DNA of 64,000 nt from Branchinecta lynchi (GCA_023053575.1 JAKZAP010000018.1:15714202-15778201); one strand, 5' to 3'. Counted from the stretch's first letter, positions 42,601 to 51,992 are shown. Numbers and translations are program-made. The notes: generated by a model from the sequence alone, not told the origin.

Positions 42601-45600
42601 TACTACACCAATTCTGACGTAAAAGACTACCGAATCAAAAGCTACACCAGATATGCAGAGCCTAGAAAAAGACCAAACACGCGTATGATAAAGTAGTAAG
42701 TGTGTTGTGTAAGTGTGAAGGGGGGTAGTTAAGGTAGTAGCGTGGTACAATGTAGCGGGTGAGCATGTTATTGGCAACTGGTTTTTGATGTTAATGCACC
42801 GAGTTTTTTCGATTCGTAGGTCAAGAACTAAACCACATTTATTTAGAACTACTTACATTAGAGTTCTGTGCCGAACTGTAGTGGCTCAGAACTGAACTGT
42901 GCCACAAATCGAACTGAACTGAGCTGGCTTCCCAACTGGGTAATCCGTTCTTTTATAGGGTCCCGACCTCGAGCCTAGGTTGCTTCAAGATACTTTATCG
43001 CCCAATAGGGTTGTCTTTCCTTTCTTCTTTAGCCATTCCCATAAGGTCGATTACTTGGTGACCAACGGGGTTAGTTTATCCTGAGTCCTATTTTCCTTCA
43101 TTGGAGAAAAGGGTAATACTCTTTTTTGCCTGGAGAAATGCTTGCGCGTTAGAGCTAGTCGGAAAATGGAGAGAGTTGAGGATAGAGCTTGTTTAGTTAG
43201 TTTTTGATCAAAATATTTGTTTGTACTTAATGTATCCTCACACATATTTGACGGTGCAAAACGGATAAGTCAGCTACATTTTATTAGAGCTGTATTTCGG
43301 CCCTTCTTGGCAAGGGTCTTCTTCAGGCTGAAGCCGCTCAAGCTGGAAAATTAACTTATCAATTGCCAAGAAGGGCCGAAATCTAGCTCTAATAAAATGT
43401 CGCTGACTTATCCGTTTTGCACCGTCAAATATGATTCGCAGTCAGCTTGGGCTGAAGGACTATCTATCCTCAAACGCGTGAGGCATGAAGTTGCCGCTCT
43501 TTGGCAGCCTTCCAAATGAACTTTAATGCACGTTACAGCCTGCCATGACACCTTACGTGTTAAGAAATTATCACCTTATTTCAGACCGCGTCACCTAGAA
43601 GTCTACACAATCGGAAGCTCAGGGATCAATCCCGTCTACTGGTCCGACTTGGAAAAACACATCTATCCACACATGCTCGAAAACCCAATCAGCATGACCC
43701 TTTGGCCCCCTGGTGGAAGTTTTAAAAGTAACTATGTCCACCACAAGCTGGATATGTTGCTGTATCACTACCTCCCAGCTTACAGTCTGGACTTCGTCGT
43801 CCGACTATGTGGGAAGAAACCATTGTAAGTAGGAGGTCTCTTTCTAAATATGAGGGGGTGAGAGATTGGCCTCGCTGCCAAAGCCAAATGAAAGGTCAAT
43901 TTACTGATTTAAATCAGTTCGTCGACGTTTTCCACGAAAGAAAATTACATCAAAGTAATTATCATTTTAATAACTTATCTGAACAGTCTGCCAAAAGCAG
44001 CACAATTATGGATAGTGTAGTCCTTGAATCACACTATAGTCCTTGAATCACAGTCTCATCTGCTGTGAAAGTTCCCAAAGCCGTGCCCGCCTGCGCGCCA
44101 AATTTTTTGGCGTCACGCCTCTGGAAAGTTATCGGCGGCGCACCGCCGATCGTTTGCTCTATTTTTAGCATTTTTTTTTAATTATTTCCAAATTTTCCAA
44201 CAATTTTCAATCTTTCACCACAAATCGTCAGCGTTCTTAAGTCTTTCCGATTATTCTCCGATCCAAGGAAAACTTGTTCGGCAGTAAGTGACTTCGATGA
44301 AACCATGGGTCCTAACCGCATCCGATGGTGGGATGAAAGGGGGACGGGGGCTAGGCAACATGCATAGGAGCCAAATGGATGGAAGGATTGGGATGAAACT
44401 TGGATTGTGCAAAGGTAACGGGTCCAAGATCCGGAAGGGCTTCCATTCGAGAGAGTCGGTGGGTAATAGGAGCAAATGATAGTTGTGTGTCTGAATCACA
44501 TGTGAACACAGTGTGGGGGGGGGGGGGGAGGGGAGAGGTTCTGGAAACTTTGTGGTACAGGGGATGCAGGGGCGTCGCAAACGCATTTTCATTGGGGTGG
44601 GAGGTGCAGAACAGAAATTTTACAGAATCTCTCAAAAAGTTTACCGAATCCTAGAAACAGAGAATTCGAGCTGTTAATTATGGAACAGAAAGAATTACAT
44701 GGGAAGAGTAACATTAAGGGCAGCATAAACAGGGGTGGCCCGAAGCACTCAGGCCAGTGCGGGGGGGGGGGGGTGAGACCCCTCATTTCAACGACTCATG
44801 AATCGTAATATACGACTCGCACGTACCAACATATAACAGAGCCGATGTAAAACTAGCTACAATACATCAGCTGAAATAATTCTTGTAATCAAAATGTGTG
44901 TGTTCATAGCCCCATCTTTACATTTCACTTTCGCTAAAGAGGAAAGCTTTCAACGCCTGTACCCGGGACAAACTAAAGCAAGCGCCGCCGGCAAAATTTT
45001 TGATCTGCCTTTGTCTAGAAAGATTCTAGCCTTTAGTGTGAAAAATTAAAAATTAACTGAAAAAAAAATTATAAGCCTAATTGCCAAGTAAATGACACAC
45101 CGTTTCTCTAAATAGAGAATACTACGAAATTCGCAACAGGCGAAATTTTGTGAAACGCCGAGGAGCAGAGCGTCCTTTTGCGATCCTATTGAAAAGGAAA
45201 ACATAGCCATGAAATCACAAATCTGTCCGTCAGAAAAAGTGATAAAATAGCGGCCTTAGAAAACAAAGTAGATTTGTTCCGAATTAATAGCAAAAAAAGT
45301 AATTTTCACGTTTAAAACACTCTTGTTCAGAAACAAAACGAGGAAAATAGGTTTGCCTGTGCATTAAAAAAAAACAAAAAAACATATTTTTGGACGTAAA
45401 CACCGTCTTTTTGCCATCCAATGAAAAGTAAAGAATAGCTATGAAATCAGGACTCTGTCCATAGAAAAAAAGTGAAAAAATAGTGCCCATCGAAAACAAA
45501 GTAGATTTGTTCAGAACTCATAGCAAAAGTAATTTTCAAGTTAAATTGCACTTCCTCAGAATCGAAACGGGGAAAACTTGCCAGTGCGTTTGAACAAAAA

Positions 45601-48286
45601 TCCGTACTTACGGACGTAACAAACTTTTGGTCTTCGCCTGACAGGCTTTTACAGATAGAGAAAGACGCCGGTTCGCCGACGAGATTTGAGTTGCGTTTTT
45701 TTTCGGGTGTAGTAGCTTTGATGTACTTTTGTTTCATTATGAAAGTACCATGTTCCGTTTTATTTGTCATTCGAAACACTGTTCTTTCTTGACGAAAACT
45801 AAAGCAGGTGAAGCTACAGTGACTACATCTGAAAAATTGCAACTTAAAACTGGTTTGCAGAATTTGATTCTTTCTGTGTAAAAACAAACCCTGATTCATT
45901 GGCGAAACGAACTTTCGTCTTTCGCCCGTTAGAAACATTATGTCTTTCCCCAATGCAGCATGTTCAATCACACCTGAAAGGTTTATAATGGCCTCAATCT
46001 TCATCTGTGACCTTACCACGAAATTAGGTCCGAGTCTCAATACGCGACAGAAGATGCTATACACAGCAAACGAAGAACGCGAAGTTCGCTTTTAGAATAA
46101 CTTTAAGATCATAACTTGACCATCTTCGAGTTGGATGAATGATAGATAGATACTAGCGACATCTATTCATTAATCGACCGCATCTTTCAGTTTCGTCCGC
46201 CTCCATAAGAAGGCAGCCAAGGCAATGGACTGTCTCCAATTTTACACAATCAGGGAATGGCGCACACGCTGCGACAACACGATGGCACTAGTGGAACAGA
46301 TGAACACGCAAGACAGACTGACCTTCAACTTCGACCCGAGAACAATCGACTGGAAAGACTACTTATGCAACTACTACATTGGCATCAGACGCTTCATTCT
46401 TAAGGATGATATGAACACTCTGCCGGCAGCCAGGAGGCACTTCAACCGGTAAGTTTTATGTATGCCTACTCAGTACCCAAAAGTTAACATGACACTACTT
46501 CTGGACAAGAGATAACCACTTTTGGGATCCTTAAACGTAAGTGGAAGCATACATATGACTTGTTGAAAAGTTGTATGTCTGTCCGTCTGTCAGCACGATA
46601 ACTCTCGATGGGGTTGAGATATTTTGTTTCAACTTGGTGTGAGGATCTATTGGGTCGAAATATAGGTCAAGCTCGTAGATGAGCCATGTAGCCCAACATG
46701 TAGGGGGCAGGGGAGGGAGTTTTGAATTGAAGGATGAAGAAAATATTTTTTCAACCTGATGCGAGAGCCGATTTAGGATCCCTCCACTCTAAGCCTGTCC
46801 TGAGATTTCCGTTCCCCCTCCAATCCCTCCCCCCCAGAGTTATCGGATCTGGTCCGGACACGAAATGGAACATCTGTGACCCCAGTTCTGTCCAGCTGTT
46901 AAGTTTGATTAATGTCCGCGAAGCCCCGTTCGAAAGTTAAGCTTGCCTCAAGACCCCGGATTTCCCCTTCCTCCTCCCCCTCCCGGTCGGATCGGGGAAT
47001 TGACTGCTGCACTGTCAGAAGTTTCATAACAGCTTGCGCATAAGACTTTCAAGAATAACACCTTTTCACTTAGAAATAAAGTGTTAAGACCAATTAAATT
47101 TATACTATTTCGTGCCTAGATCTCCAACAACACCTTCGATAGGTAAAAATACTACACTGTCAGAAGTTACATGACGACAACAGAAGAATGCGCAGTTTCA
47201 ACAGATAACACTTTGGGATGTTATTGTTATGTTTCTTTCGTTCCTGTTAGTATTTTTACCAATTGAAGGTGTTGTTGGAGGTCTAGGCACGAAATAGTGT
47301 AAACTTAATTGGTCATCACACTTTATTTCTAAGCGAAAAGGTGTTATTCTTGAAAGTGTTATACGCTATCTGTTATGATACTTCTGACAGTGTATCAGGT
47401 CAATCCGGTCGTTTCCTGATACGCCTGACAAGTTTCATCGTCACAGCACATCTGGAAGTACTTTAGCCCGTGATAACCAGAATTCCAAGACCAACCCTCC
47501 AACCCCCCCCCCCCCCCCCCCCCCGCAGTGCCCGGATCCAATCGAGTTATGTCAGCGGTATATCCAGGATCTGTGATTTTTCTTCCCATCAAATTTCATC
47601 CGACCCCCCCGCTCTTAAAATTAAGCGTGTCACGATATTCCCGGTATCCCCCTCCAACTCCCCCATAGTTGTCGGATCCGGTCCAGACGGAAAACGGGAC
47701 AAATGAAGCATGTCTTCTTTCCACTTACCAAGTTTTATTCAGATCCGATCACCCGTTCGAAAGTTACGCATGCCTCAATATTCCGAATTTCCCCTCCCTC
47801 CAATCCCCCAACGATGGTCAAATCGGAAAAGTGACTATTTCAAAGTCAGTTTGGTCGAGTCCCTGATTCCGCCTGCTAAGTTTCATCGTTCTAGCACATC
47901 TGAAAGTACCCTAACTCGCGATCGCCGACAGACAGGCCGACCGATGAAAAAGTGATCGGCATGTGGCACTTGACCGGAAGACAACTGCCACAAAAACTGC
48001 TCGAGTTCTGGGTGGCCTGGCGTCCTGCCGAGGTTTCTTCTTCAAGCATTTATTTGGGACAGGCCAAAAATGGGCGTTCGTAGTTTAGGAAATTAAAGAC
48101 CCGATAAAGTAAAAATTTGTTCGTTTTTGCAGTTTGCTGATGGCTCAGTACACACTAAGAGCCATTGCCGCCGTCTTGGTGGCACGGATGGTCGTACGCA
48201 ACTCCGTCACCGCGAGAACTATCTGGCAGGCCGCCTTCTCCGTCATGTCAGGCTGCGCACAGAAGGCCGTGTCATTTATCTACTGA
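30436..48286 (+). CDS. Fatty acyl-CoA reductase, complete, eight coding exons
   Basis: Reduces fatty acyl-CoA to fatty alcohol with NADPH, feeding wax-ester and ether-lipid synthesis, normally at the ER or peroxisome membrane. Coding exons: 30436-30630, 36029-36277, 38230-38375, 39953-40062, 41188-41380, 43585-43824, 46191-46448, 48133-48286. The join is 1545 bases, 514 residues plus TGA. All introns are GT-AG, and split codons rejoin sensibly (for example AG|C, A|TA, TT|T, CG|T). Residues 18-25 are the Rossmann motif TGATGFLG; HSAATVRF lies at 112-119; VHVSTAYVN at 151-159; the catalytic pair is Y206 and K210 (YTYTK); the NAD_binding_4 region ends near 300. The FAR_C domain includes WKDYLCNYYIGIRRFILKDD near 431-450. 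A C-terminal hydrophobic stretch (about 472-485) may anchor it. Length is normal for the family. The best match by memory is to arthropod FARs; which paralogue is unknown. Confidence 0.97.
30611..30933 (+). repeat. 22-bp minisatellite built from the exon 1 splice junction
   Basis: About 14 tandem units of GCTACTAAACTGTAGGGTGAGT. The first unit is the real exon end plus donor. Seven units keep an intact AGG|GTGAGT and two have GGGCGAGT; some units are 24-27 bases. Confidence 0.93.
30934..33235 (+). other. FAR intron 1, first part: family F fragments
   Basis: C or G tracts beside GGCTAGTGACGCCCCTGCC occur at 31405-31470, GGGGCGTCGCTAGCC at 31617-31632, and CCCCCCCATAGAGACGTCCCTGG at 32886-32910. 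GGTCGGGCGCTCTGCGAG appears twice at 32812-32872. A poly(A) run is at 32285-32300. No gene is seen. Confidence 0.5.
33236..34290 (-). repeat. Family A repeat, clean three-module copy (intron 1)
   Basis: On + coordinates it runs from AAGAGCTACGAGCTCATATGGCACTTGTTACGAGTAG to GACGGACAGAAATTGCGATCGCTATATGGC. Three tandem modules start at GGCTCGGTTATGTCAATGA (about 33282, 33566, 33844), spaced about 280 bases. This is the best copy for defining the family. Confidence 0.88.
34291..36028 (+). other. FAR intron 1, last part
   Basis: It contains (AAC)n at 34727-34741, a C tract at 35252-35261, and a decayed family G copy at 35463-35590 (AAGCTGACTACG, CATATTTGATA, AGAAGGGACGAAACAT). It ends in the acceptor GTTTTCTAG. 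Confidence 0.5.
36029..36277 (+). CDS. FAR exon 2
   Basis: 83 codons (residues 66-148), VFDNIRMSQPEIL to KKFRNLE, with SGDIT and HSAATVRF. Acceptor TTTTCTAG, donor GAG|GTAACT, phase 0. Confidence 0.95.
36286..36512. repeat. TCTACGTAGTGTCG-type repeat, copy 1 (intron 2)
   Basis: CACTACGTAGACACGACACTAC, then CAGTACACGAACACGTCAG phrases, then in reverse GTGTCTACGTAGTGTCGTTCGACGTACTGGCGTG. The two halves form an imperfect inverted repeat. Confidence 0.75.
36513..37334 (+). other. FAR intron 2, middle part
   Basis: No gene or repeat recognised. Confidence 0.35.
37335..37745. repeat. 31-bp minisatellite and TACGTAG repeat, copy 2 (intron 2)
   Basis: The same head as 36286, followed by six or more units of 31 bp (GTCTACGTAGTGTCGTTCG plus ACGTACCGTCGT) between 37480 and 37685. 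Confidence 0.88.
37746..38229 (+). other. FAR intron 2, last part
   Basis: No gene or repeat recognised; ends in the acceptor ATCTCTTCTAG. Confidence 0.4.
38230..38375 (+). CDS. FAR exon 3
   Basis: Residues 149-196 plus two bases. VLVHVSTAYVNCLRSE carries the conserved STAYVN of the substrate and NADP pocket. Acceptor CTCTTCTAG, donor AAGAG|GTATGA. Confidence 0.94.
38376..39336 (+). other. FAR intron 3, first part
   Basis: No gene or repeat recognised. Confidence 0.35.
39337..39764. mobile_element. Foldback element of TATTCGAGAATCCC type (intron 3)
   Basis: A near-complete palindrome of 428 bp. The left end CGTCGAAAATTTATTCGAG pairs with the right end CTCGAATACATTTTCGACG, and inner blocks (AGAAACTACAAAAAG with CTTTTTGTAGTTTCT) pair too. 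Each arm carries many TTCGAGAAT motifs. In the intron RNA it would form a long hairpin. Confidence 0.85.
39953..40062 (+). CDS. FAR exon 4 (catalytic YxxxK)
   Basis: Begins with one base that completes AG|C. Encodes LLNGLPNTYTYTKGLGEHLI and PVAIIRPSI, so it contains Y206 and K210. Acceptor TTTTTCAG, donor ATCA|GTAAGT. Confidence 0.95.
40063..41187 (+). other. FAR intron 4, with a family A copy
   Basis: 40450-41075 is a minus-strand family A copy (CAAGCTCATATGGCACTTGTTACGAGTAG at its head, a C tract near 40640). The rest shows no gene. Confidence 0.6.
41188..41380 (+). CDS. FAR exon 5
   Basis: Encodes ITSSWKDPIPGWVDSINGPT through TNLMIAVAWHTVTR, including the PGWVDxxNGPTG motif of FARs. Acceptor ATTATTACAG, donor CGAAG|GTAAGT. 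Confidence 0.95.
41381..43225 (+). other. FAR intron 5, first part
   Basis: No gene or repeat recognised in about 1.8 kb. A 92-codon open frame at 41479-41757 has no visible domain. Confidence 0.4.
43226..43475. mobile_element. Foldback element, family G (intron 5)
   Basis: Arms ATATTTGACGGTGCAAAACG and CGTTTTGCACCGTCAAATAT pair through GATAAGTCAGC and TTTCGGCCCTTCTTGGCAA. The outer flank at the right (GATTCGCAGTCAGCTTGGGC) matches the complement of the left outer end at 21705. Confidence 0.85.
43585..43824 (+). CDS. FAR exon 6
   Basis: PRHLEVYTIGSSGINPVYWS to LDFVVRLCGKKP; the SSGxNPVxW motif is typical of FARs. Acceptor TTATTTCAG, donor CCATT|GTAAGT. Confidence 0.95.
43825..46190 (+). other. 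FAR intron 6: family A/F fragments and a direct repeat
   Basis: 44285-44560 is a + family A fragment with a G run at 44516-44528; 44569-44790 is family F (GCAGGGGCGTCGCAAACGC, G run at 44761-44773). 45195-45430 and 45431-45640 are two diverged direct repeats (GAAAACAAAGTAGATTTGTTC, CATAGCAAAAGTAATTTTCA). A minus-strand open frame of 205 codons (46064-45447) covers the second; it shows no recognised domain. Confidence 0.5.
46191..46448 (+). CDS. FAR exon 7 (FAR_C domain)
   Basis: FVRLHKKAAKAMDCLQFYTI, then RTIDWKDYLCNYYIGIRRF, the most conserved part of the FAR C-terminal domain. Acceptor CATCTTTCAG, donor AACCG|GTAAGT. Confidence 0.95.
46515..46770 (+). repeat. Family B head (intron 7)
   Basis: TTTTGGGATCCTTAAACGTAAGTGG, then GTATGTCTGTCCGTCTGTC and CACGATAACTCTCG; it ends in a GGATGAAGAAAATATTTTTTCAACC-like block before joining family A. 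Confidence 0.65.
46775..47998 (-). repeat. Family A copy (intron 7), interrupted by a foldback
   Basis: GATCCCTCCACTCTAAGCCTG at the start. Modules at 46775-47005 and 47393-47990 end in GACAGACAGGCCGACCGATG and GGCATGTGGCACTTGACCGG. A C tract is at 47506-47524. Confidence 0.7.
47010..47392. mobile_element. Foldback MITE, CACTGTCAGAAG ends (intron 7)
   Basis: 383 bp with CACTGTCAGAAGTTTCATAAC at the left pairing with GTTATGATACTTCTGACAGTG at the right; the interior also pairs (ATAGTATAAATTT region and AAATAGTGTAAACTTAATTGG). No clear target duplication. Confidence 0.8.
48133..48286 (+). CDS. FAR exon 8 (C terminus and stop)
   Basis: LLMAQYTLRAIAAVLVARMV to AVSFIY, then TGA at 48284-48286. 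Acceptor GTTTTTGCAG. The stretch has mixed hydrophobic and Arg residues and could be a weak C-terminal membrane anchor. Confidence 0.93.
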
Positions 48287-48885
48287 ACTAACCGGACATG
48301 ATAGTGAAGAGCTTGTGTAATAGCATCCACAGTGACTATACGTGTGTCAAGTTATGATGTATATGTGAGCGACGGTAGGGTGCAATGTCTGTATCTACTG
48401 CACTGACCAACACGGCAGTGAAGAGTATCTACGATAATCCTAAGTGAATAGATCTCCTGTTCATGTGATCGGTGAAAGTTTTTATCCGCTGAAATGACCA
48501 TGCATGGAGAGCTTCTACGATAACATCCTCGGTGGCTAGATTATCTGTCAAAACCCTTTGTCCAGCAATGCCAGAGACCCTTATTGTGCGAGAGACTGAA
48601 CGTTATGTATTGTTTTATCTACTGAACTGACCCAACAAGGTAGTGAACAGCAGCTATATTGATCCTCAGTGACTAAAAGCATGTGGCAAATGGTTTCAGT
48701 AATGTCAGGTTTGATCTTAAAGTGAGCGGTCGAACGGCGAGGTGTATTTGCCTACAGAACAGACACCGATCCAACACCATAGTGAAGAGCACTATGTATC
48801 AATATTCGTGATTAGAGTAATGTGTCAAGCCGATGTTAGGAGTTTCGACCTGTCGCCAGAGATGATACCCAAGTGAGCGATGGAA
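48274..48885 (+). repeat. Degenerate tandem repeat starting at the FAR stop codon
   Basis: Five units start near 48274, 48390, 48481, 48613 and 48746, with phrases TTTATCTACTGAACTGACC, GGTAGTGAAGAGC, CTCAGTGACTA, ATGTGTCAA and AGTGAGCGACGG. The first unit contains the last codons and the TGA. Spacing is 91 to 133 bases. Confidence 0.75.
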
Positions 48886-49225
48886 TGAAACTCCAAAAAA
48901 CACTTGCCAATTTCTTTTTGAAACACAGAAAACAACAGAGCATCTTGATTAGTGATGTCAAACAAGAATGAACTGAACTGAACTGAAACAAGAATCAATC
49001 TGGTCGACATTGTGCCAAGTAGACACGACATATAGTAGAAGCTATATTATATCGGAGAGTTTCTTGAGGTTTTCTTCGTGCTCTTTTCATTATAATTGTC
49101 GAACACAGAAGAGTGAGGGGGAAAAAAGGAGAGTAGGCTAGTATTTCTGCGTTGTTCTACAGTAAGAAGAAAACTAGTGCGTATATTTTTGAGATAATTT
49201 ATAGAATAAAACAATTATATTATTA
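48287..49225 (+). other. FAR 3' UTR
   Basis: About 0.9 kb from the stop to the poly(A) site region; about two thirds is the tandem repeat described separately. No other open frame of note. Confidence 0.7.
49205..49210 (+). terminator. FAR poly(A) signal
   Basis: Canonical AATAAA, followed within 20-50 bases by the G/T-rich GGTGTCGGC and CTTGTTTTGTTCTG. It is the first good signal downstream of the FAR stop. Confidence 0.7.
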
Positions 49226-49354
49226 TTCACGGTGTCGGCACATAGCACTTGTTTTGTTCTGACAATCAAGAAGAAGAACTTTCGTCTGGCGTCCCGAGTA
49301 CTTTCGCCAGGAGTTGTAAGTGTCTTTCACCTCACCCAGATTCTAAGGATTGGC

Positions 49355-49815
49355 GTCATTGGTCATAACAGCCGAGTGGTTAAAGGACCTGTCTTACTTA
49401 TAATACTAACGCAACCCACTTCCATAATCACTACATACATTTCTAAACTCGTAGACCACAATTTCGTACGGTACACTCTAACCCCTCTAACAAAACCAGG
49501 CTGATTTTCTCACTTGCCGTGTTTTGCCACCTTTGATGCGTATCACGCTGTCGACGGTTGTCTGCGAGACATTTTTCCATCAGAAAGAAAGGTTGTGTAA
49601 ATTGTTGCCCTGTTTTCCCTGTAAGCCAACCGGGCCTTGGAAAAGGCTTAAAACAGCCAAAGCCGCGGGTTATTTGTTGAAAGCACAGCATAGTTTTAAA
49701 GTATTCGAATAATTAAAGCTGAAAAAGAAATAATGCGAGGGGTCCTTTAAGGAGTTGGACTTTATAATGAGACGGGTTTAAGTCTTGAATCCTCCCAGCG
49801 GCTCTCGACAATCTA
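49355..49815 (+). pseudogene. tRNA-like sequence (tRNA pseudogene or SINE head) split by a MITE
   Basis: Left part (49355-49383): ACAGCCGAGTGGTTAA, the A-box/D-arm of Leu/Ser-type tRNAs. Right part (49747-49815): TTAAGGAGTTGGACTTTATA and CTTGAATCCTCCCAGCGG, which look like an anticodon arm and a diverged B-box. The two parts become contiguous if the TTAA MITE is ignored. The acceptor ends do not pair, so it is not a functional tRNA. Confidence 0.5.
49384..49746. mobile_element. TTAA MITE (piggyBac type), copy 2, 363 bp
   Basis: TTAA at 49380-49383 and 49747-49750. Ends AGGACCTGTC and GCGAGGGGTCCT. The interior GGCTTAAAACAGCCAAAGCCG is shared with 26521-26890. Confidence 0.75.
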
Positions 49816-49879
49816 TCAAAACAGTAGATGGGTTCTTCATATATCGATCGTTCTCTTTTAATTAGGGAGTCTCGCACTC

Positions 49880-50300
49880 TTCTCGAGTTAGAGTATTACT
49901 AAATGTACTAGGAGAATGAAACACGGTAGGCATATTAGGGACCCAACAAAACTGACTCAGGAATTGTCATTTCCCTGATACGACCATCGTGGGGGATTGG
50001 AGGGCCGGTAACCACCGACAATCCAGTGGTCCGGAATTCCGAGACATCAATAACTTTCGAACCGGTGATCAGATCTGAGTGGCACTTGGAAAAGCAAGTG
50101 GGCACACGACACACCACTAGGATGTACTATTTCACGTAAGGACAAGATTCGACAACTGTGCGGGGGGGGGGGCGCCGTCAGTCCCATGGCACGCTTAGGG
50201 TGGAGCGATCGTGATGAAACTTGGTTGAAGAACGTGAACAGACTCTTATAGATACATCAGTTACAGAACTGGACCAGAACAGTTTTATTCATTTTCTTTC
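49880..50300 (+). repeat. Family A fragment
   Basis: CTCGAGTTAGAGTATTACTAAATG, AGGAGAATGAAACACGGTAGG, ACTTTCGAACCGGTGATCAGATC, a G run at 50162-50172, and GATCGTGATGAAACTTGG. Confidence 0.7.
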
Positions 50301-50307
50301 ATTAACT

Positions 50308-51265
50308 CCGCTTTTTGGGATCCCAAAACGTAAGTGGAGGGATACCTATGACATCGCAAAAGTTGTCCGTCTGTCCGTCCGTCCGTCTTTTAGCACAATA
50401 ACTCTCGAAGGGAATGATATACTTTTAGAAACTTGGTGTGAGGATTCTTCGGGTCAAAGATAGGGTCAAGTTCATAGATGGGCTCTGTAGCCCTACATTT
50501 AGGGGTGGGGGAGGGGGTTCAAATTAAGGGACACACAGAATATTTTTAAACAGCTAACGTGATAGTCGAGTATGAGGTAAAAAGACAAGCTGAGCACGAT
50601 GGTGAAAACCATTTTCTCACCGAAGTAGTTTGTCCGGAATCCGGAAAAACGCGGAAAGTTGGTTACAAATAAAAGTTTCATTTGAAGTTGATTAAATGTT
50701 CGAGAGGTATGAAGACATGCTGAATACGATTGTGAAAACCAATTTCTCGCCGGACAACTAGTTCGCCCGGAATCCGGCCAAAACCGGAAAATTTGTTAAG
50801 AACGTTTTATCTGAATTTGATTAGATGACAGATTTAGGGGTAAGAAGAGAGGCTGAGTCTGTATATGCCAATTATTTTTTAACCGAACATATAATTAGTT
50901 CGGGATCCGGTTGTAACCGGAATTTTTTTTTGTATGTCAAAGTTGTATTTAAAGTTGATTAGATGTTCTTGATTAGAAATCTTATTTAATGTTGATTAGA
51001 TAAGGAGATCCGAGGGATTCGTTTCTGAATTTTCTTTTTTGCTGGACTAGTAGTTCGCTCGGAATTCGGGCGAAACCGGAAACTTGGCAGAAGTAAAGCA
51101 GGAAGTCTTGGTCAGTATCGTCAAAATAGATATGGCTTATAGAGGAATATCTGAACTTGTTTTTCTCTGATGATTAGCCTGGCTAAGACTGGATCTGGCG
51201 AAGACAAAACCCAATTGTCTGAATCAAATATTAGATTTTTGGGATCCCATCGACACCTTTGGTCT
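50308..51265 (+). repeat. Family B, long copy with both ends
   Basis: Head TTTTTGGGATCCCAAAACGTAAGTGG, then four modules with CGCCCGGAATCCGGCCAAAACC-like cores (about 50630, 50763, 50903, 51055). The end is TTTTTGGGATCCCATCGACACC at 51237-51258, so the element begins and ends at a GGGATCCC palindrome. Confidence 0.85.
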
Positions 51266-51639
51266 TGTTCTATAATCCACTCCGTACTTGTTCAATACAA
51301 ACGTAGCGGGTTATGACGAATATACATACATGCTATGCCATACCTCCTATCCTTTGCAATTCTTAGTCAACTCTATTTCTGAACAGAGAAACGATTTCGA
51401 ACGCAATCAGACGTTATAATAAATGCGCCTTTATGACTTACTCAAAACAGAATAATTGTACCGGGTAGCGTGTGCGATTAAACTATTTATAACATTATTG
51501 CAGTATTTTGTTTTTGGTTATGTAAGCTACAACTGTATACACATGCCCTAAGATCTACATGATACAAGGAATTCCATCGTACTGTGTCCAGTTCTAGTCA
51601 AGCTATGAACAATGTTCACTGGGCAATCTGGGGCCATTT
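51266..51639. other. Spacer without recognised gene
   Basis: No gene or repeat recognised. Confidence 0.35.
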
Positions 51640-51992
51640 GCCCCTGAACCGAGTGGGGGTGGGACCCCCCCCCCCCCCCAAAGGCACAACTAGGCCTCAA
51701 TACCCACTAGTATTCCAAGTTTGAACTTGATACTTGCACTGGTTCATGAGTTATGAGCTGCACAAAGTACGGTGAAAAACGGAAACCAAAAACCGAAAGC
51801 TGATACAGTGCTCGCAATAGTGGATTGTTCCATGGAACACTCCACTGAAAACGGCCGGTTTTTCTTGAAATCAGTCGATTTTTCGTCAAAACAGTCGTTT
51901 TTTCCGCAGAAAAACTCGGTAAAAATTACAAGGCAGTGGGTATGTACCTTGCCCCCCCCCAAAAAAAAAAAATTTTGGACAGTAACGCCGCT
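51640..51992. repeat. Family F repeat with C tracts
   Basis: GTGGGACCCCCCCC at the left, AAATCAGTCGATTTTTCGTC and CCGCAGAAAAACTCGGTAAAA inside, then a C run followed by AATTTTGGACAGTAACGCCG. Parallel to 3620-3955. Confidence 0.65.
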
